The translations under genes were made by a program, and so were the position numbers. From contig NZ_CP062941.1 of the NCBI RefSeq assembly GCF_015101885.1, forward strand, positions 2,480,001 to 2,544,000: a stretch of DNA of 64,000 bases, in the 5' to 3' direction. Each line of letters starts with the position of its first letter. The first letter of the stretch is position 1. This document shows, in pieces, positions 33,458 through 42,876 of the stretch. The DNA comes from Massilia litorea (lineage in GTDB: Bacteria > Pseudomonadota > Gammaproteobacteria > Burkholderiales > Burkholderiaceae_D). The notes under the pieces are model-generated. The model made no database searches and was not told the DNA's origin. It saw only the letters and a list, made by a program, of their open reading frames with translations.

Positions 33458-34060
33458 ATGAACCGTTCCCCCGACACCGCACGCGAGTCCGACGTCCTGG
33501 CCGCGCTGCGGCAGTCCACGAGCTCGCGCCACGAGCGCCTCGACAGCGGCTTGCCGCTCTCGGCGCCCGATGCCACCCTGGCCGACTATGCCCAGCACCT
33601 GCAACTGCTGCGCGACTGGCTGGCACCGCTCGAGGCCTGGCAACATGGTTTTACGGATGGTCCGCAAGGCCCCGCCGGTCTCGCCGCCGCCCCGCACCTG
33701 GCGCTGATCGACGCCGACCTGGCCGAACCCTCGCTGGCGCCGTATGCCGGCGCCGCGCGTGCCGCGACGCCTCTCTGGCCGGCGCATGCCAGTCCCGCCT
33801 ACCGCTGGGGCGTCGCCTATGTGGTCGAAGGCTCGCAGCTGGGCGGCGCGGTGTTGCACAAGCGGCTCGCGGACCAGCTGGCGCCGCATCCGCTGCGCTA
33901 CCTCGCCGGGGCAGGCGAGGGCGGGCCCGGCCCGCGCTGGCGCGCCTTCATGCTGGCCCTGCGCGCGCAGGTGCAGGGCGAGGAAGAGGTGGCCGAGGCC
34001 TGTTCCGGCGCTTGCGATGCCTTCGACCGGATCCTGGCGCTGGCGTTCGAGCGGCCCTGA
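33458..34060 (+). CDS. Biliverdin-producing heme oxygenase
   Basis: 200 residues, the normal size. The proximal heme ligand is His25 in TSSRHERLDSGLPL and the distal helix reads YVVEGSQLGGAVLHKRL. Bacterial heme oxygenases open heme to biliverdin, iron and CO, either for iron release or to make the chromophore of a bacteriophytochrome. No phytochrome or heme-uptake gene is in the window. It follows greB by 47 bp without a clear ribosome-binding site and converges on the ACT gene. Confidence 0.88.
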   Translation: MNRSPDTARESDVLAALRQSTSSRHERLDSGLPLSAPDATLADYAQHLQLLRDWLAPLEAWQHGFTDGPQGPAGLAAAPHLALIDADLAEPSLAPYAGAARAATPLWPAHASPAYRWGVAYVVEGSQLGGAVLHKRLADQLAPHPLRYLAGAGEGGPGPRWRAFMLALRAQVQGEEEVAEACSGACDAFDRILALAFERP

Positions 34061-34082
34061 ACCAAGGCTTCAGGGCCGCTCG
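34048..34082. terminator. 14-bp perfect inverted repeat spanning two convergent stop codons
   Basis: CGAGCGGCCCTGAA (34048-34061) and TTCAGGGCCGCTCG (34069-34082) are exact reverse complements with a 7-base loop. The arms include the final codons and stops of both the heme oxygenase and the ACT gene, so both proteins end in ERP. No T-run follows on either side, so it would be a hairpin or factor-assisted terminator. Confidence 0.7.
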
Positions 34083-34372
34083 TGCTCGACCCGATGGACG
34101 CCTACCACCCTGCGCAGCCTGCGTAACAGATACGCCAGGTGCAAGCGGTCTTTCACCCGTAGCGTGAAGCGCACTTCGGTCATCGTCCTGCCGTCCTCTT
34201 CGCTCATGCCGGCATAGGTCAGGGCGCTGTCGGAATCGTCGATCTCGGCGGCCACGCGGCCGAGGATGCCTTTGTGCCTGTCGATCAGCAGGCGGATGCG
34301 GCAGGTGAAGGGGTTGTTCTGCTGCTTGTGCCGCTGGACCCCAACCCAGTGGTTCAGTTCCTGCGCGCCCAT
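34070..34372 (-). CDS. Stand-alone ACT-domain protein, paralogue of the SpoT C-terminus
   Basis: 100 residues from ATG 34372, chosen because AGAGG lies seven bases upstream; longer in-frame starts would enter the neighbouring lipoprotein gene. Residues 24-100 align without gaps to the last 77 residues of SpoT (52610-54847): both read CRIRLLI...KGIL.RVAAEI and end in VGV/GV.RVE.ER. By hand about 50 of 77 positions are identical. No synthetase, hydrolase or TGS domain is present. In SpoT this ACT domain is regulatory. It follows the Tad-locus lipoprotein by 65 bp. It may be a regulator that mimics the SpoT tail, or a retained duplication. Confidence 0.85.
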   Translation of the reverse strand: MGAQELNHWVGVQRHKQQNNPFTCRIRLLIDRHKGILGRVAAEIDDSDSALTYAGMSEEDGRTMTEVRFTLRVKDRLHLAYLLRRLRRVVGVHRVEHERP

Positions 34373-34437
34373 ATGGTGGCCTCTTATGGAATTGCGGCCG
34401 GGGAAGTCCCGGCCGCCTTGGTTTGCAATGACCGCAG

Positions 34438-36714
34438 TCAGTCCGTGACCGGGTAAGCCCGGGTCGTAATGATGCCTGACGGCGAGGTCACCTTCACCGT
34501 CAGCGTACCGCTGCTGACCCGATTGCTGCAATACAGTGGCGGGCTATCTGCCGGCGAACTCTGACTCGCATCGCTCTGCATCTGGATCGTATAGATCCAC
34601 GCCGCGGCACTCGGTTCGTTCGTGTTCGGAACGATGTAGGAAGGTGGGCTCAGCAGCGTGCCATTGGATGGGATGAAATCGATCTTGGTCCCGGCTGCCA
34701 ATATGTTGCCCGGCAAATCGAAGGGAAGGTTGAGCGGCGCGGCGCCGGCCCGGTTCAGGGTGAACACGGTCGGGTTGGTGTCGCGGATCGCCAGCTGCAA
34801 CGTCACCGCCGTGTTGACGAAGGGTGTGCCGTTCACGCAATGGCTCAGCGCAATCGACTCTGGCCCGAGCGAGGTGATCGCAGCCGTACTGGTCGACATC
34901 ACTTGCACCAGGGCACCGCGCACATGGGTCACCGGACGCGTGGCGCTGCTGCCTTGCTTCAAAACGCCGTTATAGATGCCGTCGCCGGCGCTGTTCCAAG
35001 TGCCGTTGGCGTTCGAATCGATGAAGATTTCTCCCGGCGTGCGCACTGCATTCCCGCTCGACCAGCCGTCGTCCGGCGAGAGGGCAGCGCGCGCCGGCAG
35101 CCAGTTGGCATCTACCCCCCAATTGGCCTGGGCGTTGCGGCTGGTGATAGCGCGGTCGTTACGGAAGGGCTCGCCCAAGTCCTGGAAAGCATCTGTCGAC
35201 TCGTAATACAGATTGGTGCCGTTGGTATCGACAAAACTTTCCTCGCCCAGCGCATAGGCGAGCACGGTCACGCGCCCGTCGGCAGGCCGCGGGTTCGCTG
35301 CGCAGAAGCGGACTGTGCATGCGCCAGGAATGCCTTTTTGCTGGATTACCGTACCGTCGGTCAGCGTCGTATTGACGAGTCCCGTCAGGCAGGAGCCATC
35401 GATTGAGCCGCCTTCTGCAGTGAAGCTGACAGCCGTCCCGTCAGGCGCCGGATTGTTGAAGTGGTCCGCCAGCCGTACCGTGACGTTAGATCCGGTGGGT
35501 GCCGGACAGCCGTCGATGTTCATGCCTTCTACATTAAATATCTCTGTCGAGAGGCTGAAGCTGTTCTGGTCGGGTACGCCGGTGGAGATGACCAACTGAT
35601 CGGACATGGTAGTGATGCCGCTACCGGCGACGGTGGCGATGACGCGCACGGGCGTGTTGACCGTGCCTGCCGACACGATGGTGCTGACCGAGCCGTCGGC
35701 TCCAGTTGTGGCCGATGTGAAATTCAGTTTCAAATCGCCGACATAGGTCGTCAGCGCGAAGTCGACGCGCTGGCCCGACACCGGAATGCCGTTGCGGTCT
35801 CGCAGCTTGAACACCACCGTTGACGATTCCTGGCGCCCGGCGCCGCCGGTGCCTTTAAGCGAGATATTCTGCGGTAGCGCAGAGACGAAGGCGAGCTGGC
35901 CAGGAACCGCGGCTTCGACATTGACCGTGCCGGTAGCGCTGGTCGTCGCCCCCGCCAGCACGGTCGAGGCGGTGACCACGTCAGGGGCACCGCAGCCTTT
36001 GTCGATATACGAGGTCGACGCAACGCCGGCGACCGTCGTGACCGGCGAACTGATCGTCGCTTTCCCGGCTGCCGCGCAGGGCGAGGTGAACGTCACCTCC
36101 TGCGCGGGCGCGAACGGCGTGCCCCCGTCGAGCAGGGTCACCGACAGGCTCGCGGTGCCGCCGGCCGGCAGCGGCGAGGGTCCGATGCTCAACGCGCTCA
36201 TGGTCAGGAGCGGGAAGCCCACCGCATAGCTGGCGCTGCCGCTGGCCTTGGTGCCGTCGCGGGTGGCGCTGGCGGTCAGCGTGAAGGCGCCGGCCTGCTT
36301 GCCCGCCGCGACGCCGATGCTGGCCACGCCGTTGGCGTCGGTCAGTGCGCTGCCGGTGGCGGGCACCAGCACCGCACTCGTATCGGTACTCGTGAACGTC
36401 ACTGCCAGGCCGGCCACCGGCTTGCCGGCGCCATCCTTCACCACTGCCTTGGCCACGCCGGGCGTCTTCGGCGACACCATGGTCGTCGGCGCGCCTTTGG
36501 CGTCGGCCAGCGTCACCACCAGCGGCGCCAGCGCGGCCGTCGAACCGGTGGCGGGCGTCGAGGAAACGGTGCACCCGGGCAGGCTCGGATCGCGGCTCGG
36601 GTCGAGGGTTTTGCAAGTATCGTTTCCACTGCCTCCGCCGCCGCACGCGGCCAGCAAGCAGGCAAGCAGGGTGGTGGAAGTGGCGGCGACTGCGCGGGTT
36701 ATCGTTGTTCTCAT
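34438..36714 (-). CDS. Ig-like-domain surface lipoprotein of the Tad locus
   Basis: 758 residues from ATG 36714. The signal ends in a lipobox LLACLLAAC followed by a Gly run, so it is a lipoprotein. Two to four bacterial Ig-like (Big_1/invasin-type) modules can be seen at about 60-420, with repeats of the KPVAGLAVTFTSTDTSAVLV and TDANGVASIGVAAG type. The C-terminal third is less regular and contains calcium-loop-like DSNANGTWNSAGDG and several Cys. It is 13 bp after the TPR/LytR_C gene at the 3' end of the Tad operon. It may be an adhesin or pilus accessory protein; function is inferred from context only. Confidence 0.82.
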   Translation of the reverse strand: MRTTITRAVAATSTTLLACLLAACGGGGSGNDTCKTLDPSRDPSLPGCTVSSTPATGSTAALAPLVVTLADAKGAPTTMVSPKTPGVAKAVVKDGAGKPVAGLAVTFTSTDTSAVLVPATGSALTDANGVASIGVAAGKQAGAFTLTASATRDGTKASGSASYAVGFPLLTMSALSIGPSPLPAGGTASLSVTLLDGGTPFAPAQEVTFTSPCAAAGKATISSPVTTVAGVASTSYIDKGCGAPDVVTASTVLAGATTSATGTVNVEAAVPGQLAFVSALPQNISLKGTGGAGRQESSTVVFKLRDRNGIPVSGQRVDFALTTYVGDLKLNFTSATTGADGSVSTIVSAGTVNTPVRVIATVAGSGITTMSDQLVISTGVPDQNSFSLSTEIFNVEGMNIDGCPAPTGSNVTVRLADHFNNPAPDGTAVSFTAEGGSIDGSCLTGLVNTTLTDGTVIQQKGIPGACTVRFCAANPRPADGRVTVLAYALGEESFVDTNGTNLYYESTDAFQDLGEPFRNDRAITSRNAQANWGVDANWLPARAALSPDDGWSSGNAVRTPGEIFIDSNANGTWNSAGDGIYNGVLKQGSSATRPVTHVRGALVQVMSTSTAAITSLGPESIALSHCVNGTPFVNTAVTLQLAIRDTNPTVFTLNRAGAAPLNLPFDLPGNILAAGTKIDFIPSNGTLLSPPSYIVPNTNEPSAAAWIYTIQMQSDASQSSPADSPPLYCSNRVSSGTLTVKVTSPSGIITTRAYPVTD

Positions 36715-36727
36715 TGGCGCTCCAGGG

Positions 36728-37765
36728 CTATTGCATTGGATGGGTGGAAACGGGTGCGGCGGACGTGGCCAGCAGCGGCTTTGCCTGTGCGAGCGCGAGC
36801 GGGGCATCCTTGCCGAGCACGAGACGCATGCCGCCGGGGACCGCACCGCGGTCCGCCAGGCGCAGGATCGGCTTGCCGCCCAAGGCCGCCTGCAGCCTGC
36901 GCGCCGCCGCTTCCTGGCCGGGCGCGTAGTCGATCCGGGTCGCGGCCTGGTTGAACGGCGTCATGTTGGTCAGCCTGGTGGCGACGATGCCGCGCAGCGC
37001 TAGGCTTTGCTGGAAGCGCCGCGCCAGCCCGTCGGCGCCATGGCCGTTGGCGATCTCGAACTGCGCGGCTGCAGGTGCGGGCGCCGCAGCGCGCACCGGG
37101 GCGGATGCCGCGACGGCCGGCGCCGCCCGCAATTCGTACACGTTCGGCGCCGTGCGCACCAGCTGCATGCCGTTGTCGGCCATCGCCGGCGCCGCGGCAG
37201 GTGCTGGCGCCGGTACAGGCTCGGGCGCCGGCGGTACCGGCGGTGCAGGCAAGGCTGCGATCGTCTCGAGCGCCGCCACGCCGCGCACCGCCGCTCCTTC
37301 GGCCAGCCGCAGATTGTTGCGGGCCCGTTCGCTGCCTGGCTCGCGCGCCAGCGCGGCGCGGAAGGCCTGGGTGGCGGCCTCGTAGTCGCCTTCCAGGTAG
37401 TACACGTAGCCCAGGTTGTTGAGCGGCTGGGCCAGCGCCGGGTACTCGGCGCAGACCTGGCGCAGCATTGCCCTGGCCTGCGCCAGCCGGCCCTGCTGGG
37501 CATGGATGGCGGCCGCGGCGATGCGCGGCTCGGGCGCCTTCGGGTCGCGCGCGCTGGCATAGGTGTAGGCGGTCAGGGCCAGCCCCAGGTCACCCGCGTC
37601 CTGGTGGTAGCGTCCCAGCCGGTAGTAGGCGGAAGCGACGTCGCTGCTGCCATGGCGTACCTGTTCCGCAGGCTGGAACATCATCCGCAGCTGCGGCGGT
37701 ACGCCGGCGCAGGACGAGAGCAGGAGTGCAGCGACGAGCGCAGGGGCGAGGGGACGGATCGGCAT
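36728..37765 (-). CDS. TPR / LytR_C-domain lipoprotein (TadD-like)
   Basis: 345 residues. Residues 1-19 are a lipoprotein signal with lipobox LLLSSC. Three TPR-like repeats follow at about 42-150 (for example SAYYRLGRYHQDAGDLGLAL and NNLGYVYYLEGDYEAATQAF). After a Pro/Ala-rich linker (170-220), residues about 235-325 look like a LytR_C domain. TadD-type TPR lipoproteins assist secretin and pilus assembly. It is 12 bp after tadC. The added LytR_C domain is not in the classical Aggregatibacter TadD. Confidence 0.82.
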   Translation of the reverse strand: MPIRPLAPALVAALLLSSCAGVPPQLRMMFQPAEQVRHGSSDVASAYYRLGRYHQDAGDLGLALTAYTYASARDPKAPEPRIAAAAIHAQQGRLAQARAMLRQVCAEYPALAQPLNNLGYVYYLEGDYEAATQAFRAALAREPGSERARNNLRLAEGAAVRGVAALETIAALPAPPVPPAPEPVPAPAPAAAPAMADNGMQLVRTAPNVYELRAAPAVAASAPVRAAAPAPAAAQFEIANGHGADGLARRFQQSLALRGIVATRLTNMTPFNQAATRIDYAPGQEAAARRLQAALGGKPILRLADRGAVPGGMRLVLGKDAPLALAQAKPLLATSAAPVSTHPMQ

Positions 37766-37777
37766 GGCGGTCTCCTT

Positions 37778-38725
37778 TCAGTTGGCGGCGCCACCGCTGA
37801 AGGTCGGCAGCAGGACGCGGTAGATCTGGATGAAGGCGGGGCCCATCAGCACCACCAGCAGGGACGGGAAGATGAAGAAGATCAGCGGGAACAGCAGCTT
37901 CAGGGCGATCTTGGCAGCCTGTTCCTCGGCGCGCTGGCGGCGCTTGGTGCGCAGCTGTTCCGACTGCACGCGCAGCGAGTCGGCGATGCTGGTGCCGAAG
38001 CGTTCGGCCTGGATCAGCATCGCCACCAGCGCGTCGACGTCCTCGACCCCGGTCCGGGTGGCCAGGCCGCGCAAGGCCTTGTCCTTGCCACTGCCGGCAC
38101 GCAGTTCGAGCGTCACCAGGTTCAGCTCCTCGCTCAGGACCCGGCTTTTCAGGCCGATCTCGCCGGCCACGCGCGCCAGCGCCGCGTCCATGCCCAGGCC
38201 CGCTTCGACGCAGATCGTCATCAGGTCGAGCGCATCGGGAAAACTCTCGAAGATCTCGCGCTGGCGGCGCGCGATCATCTTTTTTAGCACGAAGTTCGGC
38301 AGGTAATAGCCTGCCGCCGCGGCGGTCAGCACATAAAAAAGCATCGCTGTCGTGCTGGATGTCGTGGCTTTCAGGCTCAGGCCGAAGAAGACCGCCAGCG
38401 GCAGACCCAGCGAGAGTACCGTCTTGGCGGCGAAGAAGACCACCGGCGCCCATGCATGGCGATAGCCCGCGTTCATGAAGCGCACCCGTACCGCCGAGGT
38501 CTGCGCCTCGTCGTCGGGCAACGACAGGCGCGCGACTGGCGTCGCTGCTGCGACGATCTTTTCCAGCCATTGCGGTGGACCGGAGCCCGACGTCTCGGTG
38601 CTCACACCGACCGCGTCCAACCGCTCCTGCAGCGGCGTGCCGGCGAAGGTGCGCAGCCCAAGCAGGGCGACACCGAATACGGCCACGAATACTAGGCCGA
38701 CAAAACCGAGTTCGAGGATAGTCAT
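37778..38725 (-). CDS. tadC: Tad platform protein TadC
   Basis: 315 residues with the T2SF/GspF domain (about 150-280: ESFPDALDLMTICVEAGLGM) and three to four transmembrane helices. It forms the inner-membrane platform with TadB on which the CpaF ATPase acts. It is 25 bp after tadB. Confidence 0.95.
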   Translation of the reverse strand: MTILELGFVGLVFVAVFGVALLGLRTFAGTPLQERLDAVGVSTETSGSGPPQWLEKIVAAATPVARLSLPDDEAQTSAVRVRFMNAGYRHAWAPVVFFAAKTVLSLGLPLAVFFGLSLKATTSSTTAMLFYVLTAAAAGYYLPNFVLKKMIARRQREIFESFPDALDLMTICVEAGLGMDAALARVAGEIGLKSRVLSEELNLVTLELRAGSGKDKALRGLATRTGVEDVDALVAMLIQAERFGTSIADSLRVQSEQLRTKRRQRAEEQAAKIALKLLFPLIFFIFPSLLVVLMGPAFIQIYRVLLPTFSGGAAN

Positions 38726-38750
38726 TGCATGCTCCTTGCGTATGCGGCGC

Positions 38751-39722
38751 TCATACGCGGATCTTTACGATCCGGCGCATCGCGAACACGCCCAGCACCA
38801 TCATTCCCAGCGCGAAGCCCACCATTTTTTGTCCGGCCGGATCCGTGAATAACACCCCGAGGAATTTCGGATTGGTCAGCTGGATGAGCGAGGCCGCTCC
38901 GAACGGCAGCAGCCCCAGCACCCACGCCGACATCTTCCCTTCTGCCGACAGCACCCGGACCTGGCCCAGCAGCTTGATGCGGTCGCGGATGATCTTACTG
39001 ATGCTGCCGAGCAGTTCAGACAGGTTGCCGCCCGTATCGCGCTGGATCAGCACGGCCACCACGAAATAGCGCAGGTCGGTGCTGGGCACCCGGTTGGCCA
39101 TGTTCATCAGCGCGTCCGGCATCGAGACCCCGAAATTGACTTCATCGAAGACAGTGGCGAATTCGACCGCGATCGGTTCCTTCATCTCCTCGCCGACCAT
39201 CTTCAGCGCGTTCGGGAAGGCGTGGCCGGCACGTAGCGCCCGGCTCATCAGGTCGAGCGCATCCGGCAACTGGTTTTCGATCCTGTGCAGGCGCTTGTTG
39301 CGTGCGCGCAGCGCCAGCTGCAGCGGCAGGGTCGCCGCGGCGGCGCCCGCTGCGAGCTGGAGCGGAAATGGCAGTGCGAACCACCAGGCCAGCGCCCAGG
39401 CCAGTACGCCCAGTGCGAGCGAGGCGGCCGCGAAGCCGGCCACCGTCCACTGCTTCCCCGACTGCATCAGCAGGCGGTCGAGCGTCGACACATGCGGCAG
39501 CGCCGCCAGCAGCTTCTGCAAGACCGGATGGTTGCTGAAGCTGCGCTTTTTGGCGAGGGCGACGCTGCGCTCGGCGTCGCGCGCGGCGGCCGTCTGCACG
39601 CGGTGCGTCAGGCGCTGCGCTTCCGGCCCGCGGCTCGCATTCCAGGCTAGGTAGGCGCCCTCGATCAGGAACACCACGGCGACGAAGATCAGGATCGCGA
39701 AGACGAAGAACATGTAGTCCAT
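38751..39722 (-). CDS. tadB: Tad platform protein TadB
   Basis: 323 residues with an N-terminal transmembrane segment, a pair of helices near 95-135 and the GspF domain at about 155-280 (NQLPDALDLMSRALRAGHAF). It is partner of TadC in the platform. It is 9 bp after cpaF. Confidence 0.95.
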   Translation of the reverse strand: MDYMFFVFAILIFVAVVFLIEGAYLAWNASRGPEAQRLTHRVQTAAARDAERSVALAKKRSFSNHPVLQKLLAALPHVSTLDRLLMQSGKQWTVAGFAAASLALGVLAWALAWWFALPFPLQLAAGAAAATLPLQLALRARNKRLHRIENQLPDALDLMSRALRAGHAFPNALKMVGEEMKEPIAVEFATVFDEVNFGVSMPDALMNMANRVPSTDLRYFVVAVLIQRDTGGNLSELLGSISKIIRDRIKLLGQVRVLSAEGKMSAWVLGLLPFGAASLIQLTNPKFLGVLFTDPAGQKMVGFALGMMVLGVFAMRRIVKIRV

Positions 39723-39731
39723 GACGGCTCC

Positions 39732-41093
39732 TCAGGCGAACTGGCGGGAGGGATCGAACACGCTCTCCGGGATGTTGACCCCGTAATTGCGCAGCCGGTC
39801 GAGAAAGCGCGGGCGGATGCCGGTGGCGCAGAAGTGGCCGAGCACGGCCCCGTTCTCGCCCAGGCCCGTCTGGCGGAACGCGAAGATCTCCTGCATCGTG
39901 ATGACGTCGCCCTCCATGCCGGTGATCTCCTGCAGCGACACCAGCTTGCGCTTGCCGTCGGTCAGGCGCGACACCTGCAGCACCACGCCGACGGCGGAGC
40001 TGATCTGCTGGCGCATGGCCTTGCTCGGCAGCGAGGCGGCCGCCATGCTGATCATGTTTTCCAGGCGGGTGAGGGCGTCGCGCGGCGTGTTCGCGTGGAT
40101 GGTCGCCATCGAGCCTTCGTGGCCGGTGTTCATCGCCTGCAGCATGTCGAGCGCTTCGCCGCCGCGCACCTCGCCGAGGATGATGCGGTCGGGGCGCATC
40201 CGCAGGGCGTTGCGCACCAGCGCACGCTGGGTCACCTCGCCATTCCCCTCGATGTTGGCGGGCCGGGTTTCGAGGCGCACCACGTGCGGCTGCTGCAGCT
40301 GCAGTTCGGCCGCGTCCTCGATCGTGACGATCCGCTCCTCCGGGCTGATGAAGCCCGAGATCACGTTCAGCATCGTGGTCTTGCCCGAGCCCGTGCCGCC
40401 CGAGATCAGGATGTTGACCTCGGCCTTGCCCAGTCCCTGCAGGATCTCGCCCATCCCCGGCGTCATGCTTTTATAGGCGATCAGGTCCGACAGGCGCAGC
40501 GGATCGGCGGAAAAACGCCGGATCGACAGGATGGCGCCGTCGATCGCCAGCGGCGGGATGATCGCGTTCACGCGCGAGCCGTCGGGCAGGCGCGCGTCGA
40601 CCATCGGGCAGGATTCGTCGATGCGCCGGCCCACGCGGGAGACGATCTTGTCGATGATCTTCATCAGGTGCGCCTCGTCGGTGAAGCGCACCTCGGTGAG
40701 CTCGAGCTTGCCGCGCCGCTCGACGTACACCTGGCTGCAGGTGTTGACCAGGATGTCCGACACGGACGGATCGGCCAGCAGCAGTTCGAGCGGGCCGAAA
40801 CCGAGCATCTCGTTCTGGATGTCGCGCACCAGGTTGGCCCGCTCGACCTCGTTGATCGGCACGGTTTCCTCTTCGAGCATGAGCTCGACGATCATTTTCA
40901 GCTCGTCGCGGATCTGCTCAGGCGCCAGCTGCTGCAGGCTTTCCAGGTCGACCCGGTCGAGCAGGCCCTGGTGGATCCGTCCCTTGAGCTGCATGTAACC
41001 GGCGCTGTGCGACATGCGCGGGCCGGACTGGGCGAGGCCGCGGCCGGCACTGCCGGCCAGGCGGTCGCGTAGCGTCAGGATTTCTGCATCCAT
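39732..41093 (-). CDS. tadA: Tad pilus assembly ATPase CpaF/TadA
   Basis: 453 residues of the secretion-ATPase (VirB11/PulE-like) family. Walker A is GGTGSGKT at 232-239, Walker B is in [14 protein letters not shown] and the conserved His-box region is [20 protein letters not shown]. TadA can power both extension and retraction of Flp pili. Its start overlaps cpaE by 19 bp. Confidence 0.97.
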   Translation of the reverse strand: MDAEILTLRDRLAGSAGRGLAQSGPRMSHSAGYMQLKGRIHQGLLDRVDLESLQQLAPEQIRDELKMIVELMLEEETVPINEVERANLVRDIQNEMLGFGPLELLLADPSVSDILVNTCSQVYVERRGKLELTEVRFTDEAHLMKIIDKIVSRVGRRIDESCPMVDARLPDGSRVNAIIPPLAIDGAILSIRRFSADPLRLSDLIAYKSMTPGMGEILQGLGKAEVNILISGGTGSGKTTMLNVISGFISPEERIVTIEDAAELQLQQPHVVRLETRPANIEGNGEVTQRALVRNALRMRPDRIILGEVRGGEALDMLQAMNTGHEGSMATIHANTPRDALTRLENMISMAAASLPSKAMRQQISSAVGVVLQVSRLTDGKRKLVSLQEITGMEGDVITMQEIFAFRQTGLGENGAVLGHFCATGIRPRFLDRLRNYGVNIPESVFDPSRQFA

Positions 41094-42346
41094 GCCTGTT
41101 TCTCCTCGAATGCCGGTTGTTTGATGGCAGGTACGGCCTGCAGGGCCGGCTGTGCCACCGGCTGCGCGGCGGCCGGCGGTGCCTCTTTCGCCGGTTTCTT
41201 CAGCAGGCGCGCCAGCCAGCCCGCGGGCGCCGGGGCGGCGTCGCCGGCAATCCCGCGCGCGAGCGCCATCAGCGATTTCGCGATCGGGCTCTTCGGCGAC
41301 AGCTTGAGCACCGGGATGCCCTGGTTGACCGAAGCGGCGGCCGCCTCGTAATGGTTCGGCACCTGGCGCCAGACCGGCGTGGCGCAGGCCTTCTCGAGAT
41401 CCTCCAGCTTGATCTGGGCCTTCTTCTCGTGGCGGTTGACGATCACCTGTACCTTGGCCGGCGGATAGCCGAGCGAACGGAACACCTCCAGCAGGCGCTT
41501 GCCGTCGCGCACATAGGGCAGGGTGGTTTGCAGCACCGGATAGATGGTGTCGGCCAGGTCGAGCGCGCGCACCCCGACCGGGTCGAGGCTGCGGCCCACG
41601 TCCAGGACCACGAAATCGTAGTGGCGGCGCGCCAGGTTCAGCAGCGTGTCAATGTGGTCCGGCTTGACGTCGACGGCGTGCACCGGGTCGTCGGGCGCGG
41701 CCAGCACCGAGAAGGTCGCGGTCACCGGCATCATGCTCGAGGCCAGCAGCGAGGCGTCCATGCGGTGCATCTGCAGCGCCACGTCGGAAAGGGTGGCGAG
41801 CGGCTTCTGGTCGGCCAGGAACAGGGAGGCGTCGCCGAACTGCAGGTTGAGGTCGATCAGGGCGACCCGCTGGCCGCATTCGGTCGCCAGCGCGTAGGCG
41901 ATATTGGTGGCCAGGAAGGTCGCGCCGCTGCCGCCCTTGCAGGAGACGAAGGCCAGCACCTTGCCGTTCGCATGCTCGTGCGCCGACAGCTTTTCGCGCA
42001 CCCGTACCACCGCCGGGTACAGGGTGTCGGGCCCCACCGGCGCGGGCAGCACTTCGCGCACGCCGGCGCGCATTGCGTCGACCATGAATTCCACGGTGTG
42101 CAGCGTCGACAGCACCATGGTCGTCATGCGCGGGTGGGCCGCGCCCAGCCCTTCCAGGCGCGACAGTTCGCTGCCCTGCGGCTGGTCCAGCAGCAGCAGG
42201 TCGGGCATGGCGGTGCCGGCGCTGCTGCTGAAGCGTTCGAGCGAACCGGAGACCAGGTTGACCTCATCGCCCGGGCTGCGCTCGCGCAGCAGCCGCGCGA
42301 TCTCCAGCAGGTGTTTTTCACTACGCGATACGACGGCGATTTTCAC
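41075..42346 (-). CDS. cpaE: Tad localisation ATPase-like protein CpaE/TadZ
   Basis: 423 residues. Residues 1-115 form an atypical receiver-like domain, followed by a MinD/ParA-like domain. The deviant Walker A reads CKGGSGAT (136-143): the usual GKT is GAT, so the catalytic Lys is absent while the signature Lys137 remains. Such TadZ proteins position the Tad machine in the cell rather than hydrolyse ATP strongly. The C-terminal 50 residues are an Ala/Pro-rich tail. It is 47 bp after the tadE-like gene. Confidence 0.9.
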   Translation of the reverse strand: MKIAVVSRSEKHLLEIARLLRERSPGDEVNLVSGSLERFSSSAGTAMPDLLLLDQPQGSELSRLEGLGAAHPRMTTMVLSTLHTVEFMVDAMRAGVREVLPAPVGPDTLYPAVVRVREKLSAHEHANGKVLAFVSCKGGSGATFLATNIAYALATECGQRVALIDLNLQFGDASLFLADQKPLATLSDVALQMHRMDASLLASSMMPVTATFSVLAAPDDPVHAVDVKPDHIDTLLNLARRHYDFVVLDVGRSLDPVGVRALDLADTIYPVLQTTLPYVRDGKRLLEVFRSLGYPPAKVQVIVNRHEKKAQIKLEDLEKACATPVWRQVPNHYEAAAASVNQGIPVLKLSPKSPIAKSLMALARGIAGDAAPAPAGWLARLLKKPAKEAPPAAAQPVAQPALQAVPAIKQPAFEEKQAWMQKS

Positions 42347-42393
42347 GGTGACTCCTTTGCATTACATGGCTGCACGGATCGCAGCGAAACGGT

Positions 42394-42876
42394 TTACAGG
42401 CACACTGGATTCTGGAATTCCACACCCGATGCTCCGGCCATTGCGCTACGCATACTTTCCCGGGGGAGGCTGGTGCTGAACGGCGGGAACTTGAAGATCA
42501 AGGCACTTTGCCGCGTGCCGAGGAAATCGGGAATATAAGTAGACACATCCAGCGGCAGAACCGACACGCGCACGGCGCTGCAACTCGTCGTTGTGCATCC
42601 CGCCGGCTCGTAGTCGATATCGATGCTGGCTGCGTCGATCACTGGAAAGAGCGCCGTCATGCGCTGCTTGATCGTGCCATCGTCGAGGTCGCATACGACT
42701 GCAAGCCGTGCACCAAGGCGCGTCACCTCGGTCGCGGCATTCCAGTAAAAGACGACCCTTCCCAGCTCGATGGTCGCGAACAGCAATGGGAACAGGATGA
42801 ACAGCGAAACCAGCGCGAATTCGACTGCGGTGGCGCCGCGCTGGGCTTCAGAGCGGGGGCAGGATCGCGTATTCAT
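42394..42876 (-). CDS. tadE: TadE-like minor pseudopilin
   Basis: 160 residues. The N-terminus has a GATAVEFALVSLFILFPLLF segment, the pseudopilin-like TadE signature with the Glu five residues into the helix. The rest is a small extracytoplasmic domain with two Cys pairs. It overlaps the next upstream tadE-like gene by four bases. Confidence 0.9.
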   Translation of the reverse strand: MNTRSCPRSEAQRGATAVEFALVSLFILFPLLFATIELGRVVFYWNAATEVTRLGARLAVVCDLDDGTIKQRMTALFPVIDAASIDIDYEPAGCTTTSCSAVRVSVLPLDVSTYIPDFLGTRQSALIFKFPPFSTSLPRESMRSAMAGASGVEFQNPVCL

